Shown: positions 32,749-45,200 of the stretch, piece after piece
Numbering within the stretch: position 1 is the stretch's first letter
Layout: the number at the start of each line of letters is the position of its first letter
Origin: Spongilla lacustris
Lineage: Eukaryota > Porifera > Demospongiae > Spongillida > Spongillidae
NCBI GenBank assembly: GCA_949361645.1
Contig: OX442434.1
Coordinates: 4,528,788 to 4,592,787 of the forward strand
Direction of reading: 5' to 3'
Length of the DNA: 64,000 bases
Translations under genes and position numbers: made by a program
Notes under the pieces: model-generated
Seen by the model: the letters and a program-made list of their open reading frames with translations, nothing else
What the model was told of the DNA's origin: nothing
Database searches by the model: none

Positions 32749-32988
32749 AGGGAATATGAAGAAAGAGTAAGAGAGATTGAGCATGGATCTTTTTCACCCT
32801 TGGTTTTTTCTACAGCTGGAGGTATGAGTCCAATAGCAACCACAGTCTACAAGAGAATTGCTGACAAGAGACAAGTACCCTATTCTACCACTCTTTTTTG
32901 GTTGCTGTGCAAGCTGAGTTTTTATCTACTCAGCTCAGCAATCATGTGCCTTCGAGGAACCAGGTCGTTTCATAACACCATTCTATAG
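32749..32988 (+). pseudogene. C-terminal fragment of a reverse transcriptase (YADD-type family)
   Basis: The frame reads EYEERVREIEHGSFSPLVFS, then TAGGMSPIATTVYKRIAD, PYSTTLFWLLCKLSFYLL and AIMCLRGTRS before a stop. This resembles the conserved C-terminus of a reverse-transcriptase protein family common in marine invertebrates, recalled from general knowledge and not checked here. The fragment is preceded by an in-frame TAG, so only the tail remains. The relic at 46,920-47,560 may be the RT core of the same family. Confidence 0.55.
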
Positions 32989-33105
32989 CTTTGGCTTGTG
33001 CAAAGGCAAAGGTCCCCCACTGAACATTTTTTACTTTGGCATCATCTTAATATTTTATATTTTATTTTGTTTTTTGGGTTTGTGTTTACATGTATTCCCT
33101 GTTTA

Positions 33106-33134
<29 letters not shown>

Positions 33135-33136
<2 letters not shown>

Positions 33137-33433
33137 GGTTGGTGAGATTGAAAAGCATGCCAAGAATGATCAGATGTGTGCAAGGTTGGGCTGGACATGT
33201 ATTCCATTAGTGGTGGAAGTCTATGGTGGTTGGGGATGTGAAGCCAAAGAATGCTACTCTAGATTGAGCAAGAGGCTAGCTATGCAAGTGGGAATCTGTG
33301 AAACTGAGGCACTGTGCCAAATGTACTGCCTGCTGGCTGTCACACTGATGAGGCAGAATGCAAGAGCCATCCTCCTCAGATGTGCCCGTGCTCCCCTTCT
33401 TGAGTATTAAACTTAATTGTGTTATGTAATGAA
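33135..33433 (+). mobile_element. 5'-truncated RLE-type non-LTR retroelement tail between (TTA)n runs
   Basis: Apart from the first bases it is nearly identical to the 3' end of the element at 38,040-39,820 (same C-terminal codons from QMCARLGWTCIPLVVEVYGG to PLLEY, same short 3' UTR ending ATGTAATGAAATTATT). It starts directly after a (TTA)n run at about 33,108-33,134 and ends in another. Severe 5' truncation is usual for target-primed reverse transcription. Confidence 0.88.
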
Positions 33434-33465
33434 ATTATTATTATTATTATTATTATTATTATTTA

Positions 33466-33729
33466 AGTCTGTCGTCATTCATGACCTGTATGGCAGACTT
33501 AACACCTGCCTTGTAAAATCAGTGGCATCGGCCATCCTTAGTAGGATCGAGCCCCTTTGAACTGTTTTTGTGTTACATGCCTGCTATATTATGTAATGTT
33601 GTGTATGTTCATTTATCCAATAATAATAATAATATTTTGTGTACATTGTGTTTAGTCTAGTTGTATATGTTTATATATCAGTGTATTTGTGCATGTCCAT
33701 TTATCCAAATAATAATATAATAAAATAAA

Positions 33730-33774
<45 letters not shown>

Positions 33775-33805
33775 TATTATTATTATTTATAAGTACAAAT
33801 AATAA
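33466..33805 (+). mobile_element. Additional retroelement 3'-end fragments in (TAA)n
   Basis: At 33,466-33,560 a short frame (DLYGRLNTCLVKS..AILSRIEPL) matches the C-terminus of the element at 33,885-35,324 (ELYGRLNLHLVRA..AILSRS), so this is a third, more truncated relative. At 33,635-33,715 a 3'-UTR-like stretch (TGTGCATGTCCATTTATCCAA) appears again, and inverted at 33,800-33,880. (TAA)n or (TTA)n runs separate the pieces. Confidence 0.7.
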
Positions 33806-35352
33806 TAATAATAAATGGACATGCACAAATACAAACATATACAACTTGACTACACAAAATGTACACAAAATGCTAACTATATATCTACCCTACATCACTT
33901 TGTCTGATGCTACGGGACAGGATGGCAATGGCATTAGCTCGTACCAGGTGAAGGTTCAGCCGCCCGTAGAGTTCGGTAAGAACCACAGACTTTGTCTTGG
34001 ACGAGCAAGTGGCTAGTCGAGAGGCTAGCTGAGAGATGGACTCCAAAGCCTCTTTTCCCCAGGCTCCATACGACTCCACCACCAATGGTACACAGACCCA
34101 ATCAAGTTCCTTGCATTTGGTGTCATTGGAGGAGTGCTTTCTCAGCTCAGTGGTCAGTGCAGCTACTCCTGTTGACACACTCGCTTCCAAAAGAGTTGTA
34201 GGATTAAGCGGAGATGTGACAGACAGGTCAAAAGCTGCTGCCTTGCCCAAGACCCAGTTTGGAACTAAAAGGTCAGCTGGACGGGTGTGACTGTGATTGG
34301 TGAGATTATTACCCATTTCCACCTGGACACCCAGATGAGCTCGCCGGCAGGACTCTGCAAGGACATCACGCAATTTGTTGTGGCGGGAAACCACGTCACC
34401 ACCCCTTTTGCAGGTAACAGCATGATGGCCAAGTGGGTCCAAGGCAATCTCAGGGCACAGTGGGCAGCATGAACCATAAGAAAGGTCCAGGCCAAGCCAC
34501 CACTTGATGGCAACCTGAAATTGGGAAGGGTCAAGATGGAGTCCAAGACCTTCTGATGGAGTAACAGACAGCCATGAACCTGCATGAGGGGAGGAAACAG
34601 ACAGCAAGCGAGCCTTGTCAGCGATGGAGGACATGTCAAGTAGAACCTTGAAGAGGTGGTCATCCAGCTTGGAGGAAAGGCTCTTTTGGGTGACTGAAGT
34701 CAACAGAAGTGCCTCTAAGTTAATAGCCTCTGATGATGGTAGAAACGAATTAAACATATGAGTTGCTGAGGCAAGGTGGTGCTGAGACTGGGAGCCAAAA
34801 CCTGAGGTACAAAGTGAGGCAATGTAAGCTGCAGGGGAGTGTTGCGTGAGGGAACGCAGACCCAGACCACCTCTACTCAGACTCAGCCTAGCCTGGTGCC
34901 AGGCATGATCAGAGGTGTCCACAGCCGTACATTGTGCAAAGCACTTACGTACATCGGCATCAAAAATTTCAAAAGCTTTTGTGGTATGCAAAGGAGGAGT
35001 AGTGCGAGCCAGATGGATAAGCTTACAGAAACCTCCACAGATACGAAGGAGTGTAAAGGCCACCTGAGGGTCTACTGCTCCAACCTCTTCCAGACTGGAC
35101 AGGAGTTGTTTAACAGCAACGTGTTTCTTAGAGATGAAGGCTGAGCAGAAGTCAGCACTACCAATAGGAACTCCCAAAATATCTAAATTAGGCTCACTCG
35201 ACTGTTTCATAACAGGGGGAAAGGAACTTAAACCCTTGCAGCTGAACACCTCACACTTAGAGATGTTAATGTGAAGACCTAAGGGAGGACCCAGCTCTTG
35301 GATCAATTTCAGGACTGAACACAAAGATGACCTTGGACCAGTCAGTGCACCA

Positions 35353-35355
<3 letters not shown>
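33800..35355 (-). mobile_element. 5'-truncated RLE-type non-LTR retroelement (subfamily A)
   Basis: The minus-strand open frame (35,324-33,885, 479 residues; homology starts at about 35,355) covers the end of the RT palm, thumb and C-terminal endonuclease. The copy begins exactly at the DDGALTGP part of the catalytic YxDDG block, next to a (TTA)n run, so it is 5' truncated. Near the C-terminus are CPLCPEIALDPLGHHAVTC (a CCHC-type zinc knuckle), RHNKLRD and RPADLLVPNWVLG..AAFDLSV, the last matching the PD-(D/E)XK restriction-like endonuclease layout of R2/R4-type elements. Insertion into TAA/TTA repeats is known for Dong-like elements of the R4 clade; the exact clade is not established. Confidence 0.85.
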
Positions 35356-35393
<38 letters not shown>

Positions 35394-35419
35394 TTTTTAA
35401 TAATAATAATTATAATTAT

Positions 35420-38020
35420 TATATATAATACAATATTTATAATATAAACTAACATACATGATAAACTAACATACATGATAAACTAACATATATGGCTAAC
35501 AACAACACAACCTAACATATACAATGTACTGGCACACTAACACACTCGATCACTCACACACAGAACTAAAAGTCATCTAAACCATCAAAGGAACTTAATG
35601 TTCCCAAGACGGAAGTGGAATTTCCTCTCTGGATTGCCACAGAAAGGCGCTGGAGTAAGAATTGGTAGGATTGTGAGTCTCCAGTGGTTTTGTGCAGACG
35701 ATGGCCAAGGTCCTTAAGAAAGGACAATGTTTCAGCACCAAACACACCAAGAGACTCACATGCTATGGGAACAAAGAAGTATTTAGCTCCAAGAGAGGAA
35801 TACTTCTTCCTCTTTTGAGATTCAGCCTCTGCTGCTACCAATCCTGGGCCTCTTTCAGCAGTGGAGAGATATGATGGTGCCAAGGTGTCTCTGCATGTAG
35901 CATCCCACACAAGGAGTTTCCCCTCTTTCCAGGGAACCATTGAAATTCCATCTGGCCTTTTACCATCAGATCTAGCTACTCCAGAAGGCTCCAAACGAGC
36001 AGGTATTTTTGCAGCTGACAGTGCTCTGTGGATGATGTCGTTTAAGCTAGAATGCCTGGAGTGGCGACCTTCACTCCATCTACAGCTAAGGCCATGAGTA
36101 GCAAGGTCATTCACGTGAGAACCACAATGGCGACAAGTGTGTGAATGGCACAGGGGAACACCAAGTCTGAGCCCAACTGCAATTCGGATGGTGGAGTTAT
36201 CCATTCTCAGGCCTATGGAGGATATAGGGAATGCATTTAGCCATTTTCCTGACTCTGGTGTGGATGCAGCAAGAAGACGAGCACGGGAAGATGGACTATC
36301 AGCATTGGCCAGCAGACCTTGAGCTACCAACTGCATTTTTGGTAGATCCCAAGCTTTTTGAAAACAAGAAGCAGGAGGTACAGGTGGGGCTGTGTTGTTT
36401 CCTTGGGACCAGTGGAAAAGTGCAGACTCAACATCAGGGATGGAGGCATTGTGTAGAGATGCAGGGAGCATGCTCTTCAATGTATCAGAGGTGCCAGCAG
36501 CTGAAGCCAGGAAGGCTGAAGGTGCAAGCTGACATGCACTCCAAATACCAAGGCCGCCAAGCTTTATAGGAAGCTGAGCTTGTGTCCAGGCTGGATCATT
36601 AATTCCAAGAGAGATATTTAAAGTGCTGCTTAGGATGGATCGCAAAAGGTCATCGAAATCAGCAAGTTTCTCTGAAAGGAAACAGGGAGAGGTGCGCAAA
36701 ATGTTTAGAAGCTTGGGTATTGCAAATGAGTGACGCAGCAATAGCAGAGCATCATGTGCATCTAAATTGCACAACCTTTCACCCATTTTTTTCAAAAAAA
36801 CTATTTTTGCACAGATAGCAGTAGATATTGAAGCAATATCACCAAGGGGAGTACCCAGAAGTGTGGTGCACTTTGGTTCTGTAACTTGCAGTCCAGGGAC
36901 TGCAGTCAGCATTGCTTGTATTATGGTGGTGTTGTTGCTGATGATCTCTGATTTTCCATAATTAAGTTGTAGACCCAATGAATGTGCTTCCTTGGTGATT
37001 AACTGGAGGTCTTGAAGCACATCAGTTAAGGTTCCACCAAGGGTTCCATCATCCAAGTAGAACATGCGCAACTCAGATTTTAATTGAGAGCACATGTTGT
37101 GGATTGTGAGACAAAAAAGCAGAGGTCCGAGAGGGTCACCCTGCTGCACCCCTTCTGACGACTGAATAACTTCTGTTCCCCAAAACAAGGAAGATGGTGA
37201 ACAGTACACAGAATGGACAAAAGGAAGCAAACTAGGGGCAAGATCTTTAACTGCCAGGAGCATCTTATCCCTGCGGATAGTATTAAATGCATTCTTGAAA
37301 TCAAGTTTAAGAATCAAATGATCATGGGGCAGGTTGGATAGATAAACTCGCGCAGAATGTATGGCAATTTCAATTCCCCTCTTTATTCCATACCCCAACT
37401 GCTTTGGAAAAAGTAATTCCCCCATCTCCTTCATCACTTTACTTCCTGCACATTTGGCAACAAGACGATGAAGGGTACATCCAACAGCAATAGGGCGGAT
37501 ACCCCCATCTTTCTTTTTAAGTGCAACCAGTGAAGCACCAAAAAAGAATGGACGAACAGAGACAGGTGTTTTACCCTCCAGAACATGATTGACAAAAGCA
37601 GAAAGGGAAGCCAGAAGGGAACTGGAACCATTTCCATTTAAAGGTCCAATGAGATCTTTGAGATGTTGCGGTCTTAAACCATCAGGCCCACCTGCTGAAC
37701 TGTTAGGAAAGGATCGGATGGAGAGAGCAATTTCTTTTTCACTGATGGAGAATGATTGGTTGGTGGGTGGAAGGTCAGGAATGACTGAGTCTGCAGGTGG
37801 TGTAGGATGTTTTTGTTGAAGAGCTGTGAGTGTAGCTTGATCCATATCAGCAATGGAATCATCAGAGCATGCAATTCTTACCGCTCCCTTGAAATCTCCT
37901 TCTTCTAGCTTAGCCGATATGCGACTGGCCAAACTCATCAATGGATCAGCAGAACTAGGCTTTACTTTTTTCTGTCGTCTCCTGATGGAAACTTGAGGTG
38001 GTGGTGGTGACAATGTTTCA
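35420..38020 (-). mobile_element. Long RLE-type non-LTR retroelement ORF (subfamily B), 815 codons
   Basis: The minus-strand frame from about 38,013 to 35,566 contains all RT blocks: SAGGPDGLRPQHLKDL, LDFKNAFNTIRRDKM (motif A), GVQQGDPLGPLLFCLTI (motif B), MFYLDDGTLGG (catalytic DD), and GLQLNYGKSEI. A C-terminal part follows with CRHCGSHVNDLATHGLSC, RHSSLND and RPDGISM..LLVWDATCRDT (PD-(D/E)XK endonuclease). The frame opens straight out of a (TTA)n run with no ATG, so the N-terminus is probably truncated. A TAA-repeat tract (about 35,355-35,420) marks the 3' side. The long intact frame suggests a fairly young copy. It differs clearly in sequence from subfamily A. Confidence 0.9.
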
Positions 38021-38039
38021 CAGTTATTATTATTATTAT

Positions 38040-39817
38040 TATATCGACATGCAGAATGCTTTTAATCTTGTATCTAGGGATGCTGTTCTCCAACAATGTT
38101 TAATGCACTTTCCAGAGATTTACCCATGGACCTCCTGGTGTTACTCACAACATCCAAAACTTTGGCATCCTGTTGGTTCAATTTCCTCGGCATCAGGGGT
38201 TCAGCAAGGTGATCCTCTTGGCCCTCTACTGTTTGCTCTAGTCCTTCAATCAGTCCTGAAAAAGTTAGCAGCTGACCCTCAATGTCAACAGCTCTTGCTT
38301 AATGCCTGGTACTTAGATGATGGGGCCCTGGCTGGTCCAGGCTCTGCTGTGCTCAGAGCTCTAGAGGTCCTAGGTGCAGAGGCAAAGCCAAATGGTCTGA
38401 TCCTTAATCCATCCAAATGTGAACTGTTCAGTCCTAATACAGATACCTTTCAGCCTTTCGACTCCAGCATCCCTACATCAACTACACCTAACTTTGAAAT
38501 CCTGGGGGCACCAATTGGAAGTCCAGAATTTTGTGGTGAATACATTGAGGCAAAGAGAAAGCAGGCTTGTTCTCTTCTCCATCTTTTACCTCAGCTATGT
38601 GACCCTCAAGTATCCATCTTGCTACTTCGCCACTGTGCTAGCTTTTGTAAGCTGTCCCATTTAGGTCGCTCAGTTCCTCCGTGTGATTCTTCTCTAAGGC
38701 AGTTTATGCTCTTTGATGAAGATGTCCTCCACTGTTTGGAAGAATGTGCAGCCTTTGAACTTACACTTTCAGCCACCAAACAAGTTCAGCTACCATTACG
38801 GCATGGTGGTCTTGGATTGACATCAGTCTCTAACCACTCCTCCAGTGCATTTATTTCGTCTTTGTCCAATGCTATTGATGTCACCAGTGCTCCAAATGCT
38901 TCCCATCACCTCAAACAGGCAATAGCACTCTACAACACAAAGATCAACTCTGCTGATGCAATAACATTTGAGTCAGTGACTAGCTCTCCTCCACAGCAGC
39001 ACCATCTATCAGGCAAAATTGAAGACAATTCCTTTCAGACTCTTCTTATCAACAGTACAGTCTGTACCAGAGCAAGACTCAGAGCAGTATCAGCCAGTAA
39101 TGCTAATGCCTGGTTGAGAGCTATTCCTTGCATACACAATGACTTAGCTTTGGAGCCTCAAGAGATGCAAGTCCTATTAAAATGGTGGCTAGGTCTACCT
39201 GTCTTCTCAGCTGAGAGTAAATGTCCCTTCTGCTCAAGTGCCCTTGATCCAGATTGCCACCACGCCCTTACATGTCGTTCTGGAGGGGACGTCATTGCAC
39301 GGCACAATAAGCTGAGAGACTGTGTTGCCAATCTGTGCTCCAAAGCATGCTTATCTCCTCAACTGGAGAAAGGTCCAGGCATAGACTTTTCTAGGCCAGC
39401 TGATGTGCTGGTGCCAAACTGGTCCCTCTCCAACCCTGCAGCTTTTGACCTGAAAGTCATTCATCCGCTTAATACGGACTTGATTCTGGAAGCGAGTTTG
39501 GCTTCAGGCAACTCTGCAGAGGTTGGTCAGATTGAAAAGCATGCCAAGAATGATCAGATGTGTGCAAGGTTGGGCTGGACATGTATTCCATTAGTGGTGG
39601 AAGTCTATGGTGGTTGGGGATGTGAAGCCAAAGAATGCTACTCTAGATTGAGCAAGAGGCTAGCTATGCAAGTGGGAATCTGTGAAACTGAGGCACTGTG
39701 CCAAATGTACTGCCTGCTGGCTGTCACACTGATGAGGCAGAATGCAAGAGCCATCCTCCTCAGATGTGCCCGTGCTCCCCTTCTTGAGTATTAAACTTAA
39801 TTGTGTTATGTAATGAA

Positions 39818-39820
<3 letters not shown>
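38040..39820 (+). mobile_element. 5'-truncated RLE-type non-LTR retroelement (subfamily A), plus strand
   Basis: The open frame starts inside a (TTA)n run and enters homology at IDMQNAFNLVSRDAV, that is, RT motif A; everything upstream is missing. GVQQGDPLGPLLFALVL, AWYLDDGALAGPGS, the CPFCSSALDPDCHHALTC knuckle, RHNKLRD and RPADVLVPNW..AAFDLKV (endonuclease) follow, ending PLLEY at 39,794. The 3' UTR is only about 25 bp before a long (ATT)n tract. It is head-to-head with the subfamily B element. The frame is intact from motif A to stop. Confidence 0.9.
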
Positions 39821-39909
<89 letters not shown>

Positions 39910-39922
39910 TATTATTATTATT
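39820..39922. repeat. (ATT)n trinucleotide tract
   Basis: About 100 bp of ATT repeats with three single-base interruptions (ATATTATT). It is the 3' end or target of the plus-strand retroelement. Similar tracts lie at 33,108-33,134, 33,436-33,465, 33,715-33,810, 35,355-35,420 and 38,022-38,042. Confidence 0.95.
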
Positions 39923-39926
39923 AGAC

Positions 39927-42250
39927 TGTGCATACTGTACCTGAACGAGTAAAACAAAATGGAATGTTTGTTATGCTATTACAACACACTGTCCAGACTA
40001 GAGGCACACACATGCTATAGTGTATCAGTAGAGCCACAACCATAGTATGAAGGTAATAGGACTTAGCTCAGTACACAAGAAGACAAAGCAAAGGACACTA
40101 CTCCTGCAACAGTGTGCATATGTACACAAGTTAATTGATCATACTACACTCTTCCCCCACCGACTAATTATAATTTATGCCAATTCCATCCATATCACTC
40201 GGACGGTCTACACACTCTCTGAGGATGAATCTTCTGTCTCGGTTCATCAACTGACTCCTTTGGCTCCACAACAGCTGGCTCTGTAGGTACATTGTCTGGT
40301 TCCTCATTCACCAAACCCTCAGACTCCGCAGCCCTTCTCTCCATAGAAGGTACCACATCCACATCTTCTGCAGGTTGGTGAGCATCAATGCATATATGGT
40401 ACGACCCTGTTTCATAACTCCAAGGACTGTCCATACAAGTATGGATATGGTCTGCAAGTCTTCTCCAGGAAATATTGGATGTAACCTGTACCATACATGT
40501 ATATGACATTGGGCCATACTTCTTCCCTACTGTAGCGGGAACCCACTTGGCTCCTTGCTTGAAATTACAAACCAGTACTCTTTGACACACAACAAAGTGC
40601 CTCAAACTGGTAACACCACTGGTAACACCACCCTTTTGTTGCATGTTTTCCTGCTACTACTGATTCTAAATCAGGTCTCAAAAGACCCAATGGTGTCATA
40701 AACAATTCACAAGGAGCAACATGTGTCATGGTGCCTGATAGCTCAACAGAAAATGCTTCAATAGTTCATAGACTGACATCCTTTCAGTATTGCTTTTCAG
40801 CATTGCCTCTTTGAATGGTCGAACAAATCACTTAGCTGTACCATTGGATGTGGGATGGTACCAAATGTGGCACACTCCATTTTACCACGTTAAGTTTATG
40901 TACTTGCAATCGGCTGCGGTGAATGGTGGTGGACCAAATCTAACTTTGGTCACCAAACATGAGATTCTTCATCCTCACTATGCCTGAGTGGCCTTGATGT
41001 ATTACCATGACACCCTACAACAAACAGCCACATTCCGCTGTGAACTCACTTCGACAAGACCAATAAGGTTGCAATTCTTACCTGTCTCGGACCCCTAAAT
41101 CATTGTAAGCAGTTTGTGATTGAATTTCTTTATCCCAAACACAAGAGACATGGCCTCCTTTTCTAACTGAGCACAATTTCTTTTGGAAGGGGTAAATGAT
41201 CGGATGCATATGCAATTGGCTTCTCTGATCAGTCCATCAGCCAATACACTTGAGAGAACTGCTCACATTTCATATGCTGAGGCATCTCTGGTTAGCAGGG
41301 GCAATTTAGGGTCATAATTGGAACAATACCAGAGCTCTTCCTCAGCAAGTTTAAAAACGTTTTGTCAGGATGAAGTCTACTCCCACTTCACACACTTTTT
41401 TAACAGGGTATTCAAAGGCTGCAATCTGCCATAGTTGTGAACCAATTCAAGAAAGGAACGTAGTTCTGTACAGCTCATAGGGGCCCTTGCCTTTAGTACA
41501 GCCTCCACCTTTGAATCTGCTGTGCCTATCCCTTTCTTACTCACTACATGTCACAGATATTTGCCTTATGCTCAGCATCAGATCTCCCCACAACCAAAAT
41601 ATCGTCAATGTAACACACACTATGTGCGGAATACCTTGTAATATTTGCGTCCATTGTTTTTTGAAATATTGCTGGTGATGATGTGACTCCAAATGGCAGC
41701 CTTGTGAACTGGTACAGACCCTGATGTGTATTTATTGTAACATAATCCTTTTCTAATGCAAGCTGCTGATGGAGGTCCAATTTAATGAATTTCAAACCAA
41801 CTTCCAAGGCTGCAAAAAAGTAGTCTGGTTTTGGCTTATCAATATCCAACACCGAATTCACCATAACTTAAAAAAACCCAAACCTTCGTTCTTCCGCATG
41901 ACTACAATAGGGGCAGCCCTGGCACTGTATGTTATACCTTTTCAAAACACCCTTTTTCTCCAAATGATCTAACTCTCTACCAACCTCTTCCTTCAGAGCA
42001 AAGAGAACAGGTCTAGCTCTATGATAATGCGGAGAACCATTATTTTTGACACTTACCTTGGCCTTAAATTGTTTGATCACACCCACATGTTCATCAAAAC
42101 CTCTCATAGTGCATACCTTTGCAATATGGTATCACCTGAAAAGGCATCTGCACATTTCACCATTCCAATACCAAGGCTTTTCCAATTTAAGTAAATCTGA
42201 CTCAAACAATCTTTGCCCACCAGGCTAGGTCCATTACCACCCCCCACTTA
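39927..42250 (-). mobile_element. Decayed Ty3/Gypsy-type LTR retrotransposon, minus strand
   Basis: Minus-strand pol relics appear in order from right to left. About 42,107-41,868 is an RT finger region (KVSVKNNGSPHYHRARPV, EEVGRELDHLEKKGVL). About 41,864-41,544 is the RT palm (YVTINTHQGLYQFTRLPFGV, VCYIDDILVVG). Degenerate sequence follows, then an integrase C-terminal piece at 40,644-40,195 (GAKWVPATVGKKYGPMSYT, HPQRVCRPSE). A polypurine GGTGGGGGAAGAG and a TG...CA block (39,927-40,148, about 222 bp) then form a plausible 3' LTR. A matching 5' LTR was not found. Multiple stops: inactive. Confidence 0.75.
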
Positions 42251-45200
42251 CAATGTTAAAGTATGCGTAACATGTATGCATGCATGTCACATTCACATCC
42301 AGCTCTCCCAATTACACTTATGATTACATTGGTATACATTTTCAAGGCACAGATAATGTACGAAGCATCAATTTAGACTCTAACTTCTGCCAAGTTTTAA
42401 TTACCACTATTGATACTCCTGCTCCAGTATCAACTCCTTTCCTCAATCCATATTACTACCTAATATGGATATGGACCTATCCGACCAGCCCTAACCTTAT
42501 GGACAGCAAATTCCCAACAACATGAATTTGTCAAAGTTGAGGAGGGAGGAATGTGATGGAGCAGATGAACTATGACCTGCATTGTGTATGATTCCATTCT
42601 GAGCATGCGCCAGTGGGGTATAACTTAGTGTCAATTGCGTGTTTCTGTTTCCCGTGGTTTGGTTCACTGTCAGAGGGAAAGCATAGTCAAAGTTGGAGGC
42701 CACAACCTCTTAGGCCAACAAGCTGTTAGGCCAACTCGTACACAGCAGAGTATGATGACATCATCATAGCCACAACCTGCACAACTGGTAGTGACAAGCC
42801 GATAATGCATGCAAATGACATTATGAAATTATATTATGACCAAACTCTTCTCTGCCACAGTTTGCTATGCCTTTGGAGCAACACTGCATAATGTTATTGG
42901 ATGTAAGTTGAATGAATGATGTGGTTTTTCATATGCATCCATTTATGTATGTATATGTATATTTATTTCATGGCATGTAATGAGAACCAATAGTACTTGA
43001 CCACAGCAGAATCAGAGACACTATACAGTACCTGTAAGATACCATGGGCATTATTTGCGGTACACTTAAATAAAGAGAGAACGCAAGTGAAGCTCACAAC
43101 TTAGAAATGTTTTAATAGTGTTTATCTATAAATTCAAACCACTAAATCAAGACATATTGACACTCATTTAAATATTAATGTTAATAAATATAGGATACTT
43201 AAGTTAGTTAAAAAACTGTCTAACTTTAATTAATATGGTTGAAATCTTCATGTAACAAAATCTTCTCAATGCCCCAGTATCTATCTATGATTTTGTTTGA
43301 TTATGGTTTGCCATGAGTTATTTAACTTCTTGAGGTTTATCGTGTTAAGTACAAAATGATTCCATAGTTCACTTAGTGCCTTTTTTGCTTTTGTCATTCA
43401 ATAGCTCCCACCTGTGGCACAGTAGGGGGATATCGTTGGATATGTGGGGTCAGCTCAACCAATTTATACTATATTCGGCTTGACAATGTAGTTATATTAA
43501 TAGTATTATTTGTGGGCTCCATTCTATAAAATAACATACATGGCACTCAATATATATATTATTACATAGAACTGTGTAGTACTAGACTATTGAAAAATTG
43601 TTCCATAAGTGTTACAGTTTAATACATGTATACTCACTGCAGGATTTAGGTTAACTTATTTGTCATAGATCCTAATGCAATAATAGATAAATAACAAGTG
43701 TCATGCTTGTGGGGCACTGTGATTATTTCATCTTGTGCAGAGATGCAACTTTTGTTTCAATATGCACCTAGGATACATATTTTGTCCATGGTTTACTTTT
43801 TAAAGGTTGTTACAACCAATTTGTGCAAGGCGTTTGTGATGCATTTGCAAAGGACACTGATGTGAGTGTGCAGGAGATCTAGAAAGCTGCACTTGTATAA
43901 GTTAATCAATATTTGGATAAGTGTGCAACTGAGTATATATATATATATATTCATTTACTGTACCTAACAACCAAGTAGTTAATGGTGGAAAGTGTGCACA
44001 TATTGATGGACATGTACAGGATGCCGACCAGAATGAGTGAAGTAGTATATCATGCTTCATATTTTATATATATTTCTAAAGAGATCAAGATGGAGACGCT
44101 CATGATATTTGGAGTCATTCCAGCTTCTGGATGTCCACAAGTTTCATTTAGTGGACAATCTCCATATCCAAAGCATCCACATGTACAATGAAATTGCAGT
44201 TGCCAGTTTGCCACAAATGTAGATTCATATAGACAAGCAGTACTTTGCCAGAGTGGCTTTGGCATCATGTAGGGAATAAATGAAGCAATGAGAGCAGTCC
44301 TATTTTCAACTTTTGGAAATATCACCTACAATTATGATTGCACAATCTCATACATGCACTTTGCTTATGTAAGGAATTGTAATAAAAGTTGTATTTGCAA
44401 GACTCTAGAGTGAAATGGTAATGTGGTCTAGGGGTTACTGATGGAGCAAGTTAGCATGTTTTCAATCATATTTATTTTCACTGTTCATTTCTCTCTTCCA
44501 TTATAATAGTTATATGTATTAATGTTCTCCTAAGAACAGAATAAAGATGGAGTTTCAATTCCATTTTTACTTGCTATCATAGACATTGGAACTCAAACAT
44601 GCCGGGCCCTTGGTGCCCAAAGAGTTAATAAGGCTGCCAGGACTCACAAATGCAGAGCAAACACTCCAGTTACCCGGGTATTGATATTGGAAACTGTATC
44701 ATTATTAATTCTGAATTGTAGCTTTTTGTATCCAATATTTTAATCTCAAGATAAGAGCGCATAACGCCATTGACATGACTTGCAATTCCAGTCACCACTA
44801 GCAGGAGTCGTCTTTGAAAGTCCATCCCTCTAGAGCACTGAGATTAGATCAAACCTATGTTCCAGCCTGTCAAAGAGTGAGAGAGTGAGAGGGAGAGGGA
44901 GAGAGAGCCTTGATTATGTTGCCCTTTTTTTTAGCTATAGCAAGTTACAAGTAAATAAAATAAAAAAGTTAACAATATTATCATGCCTTGTTGCATCAGT
45001 TGAGAACATGCAACATCAAATAATAATATATGGTTATATGGTTATATGGAAGTTATATGGAAGTAGTACAACTCATCAACTCATCAAATTCCTGCAACAC
45101 TGCCGGTGCATCCCTCAGGTCATGTGCTAGGTGTGCCACACATTTTTGATGTGGGAGAAACTAACAGTAACACAAGTAGTAATCAGTAATTGGCCATTTG

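Noticed and set aside
33885..38013. Short plus-strand frames opposite the retroelement ORFs (for example 34,265-34,663 and 37,434-37,637 in other frames)
   Set aside because: Shadows of the long RT frames; they carry no motifs.
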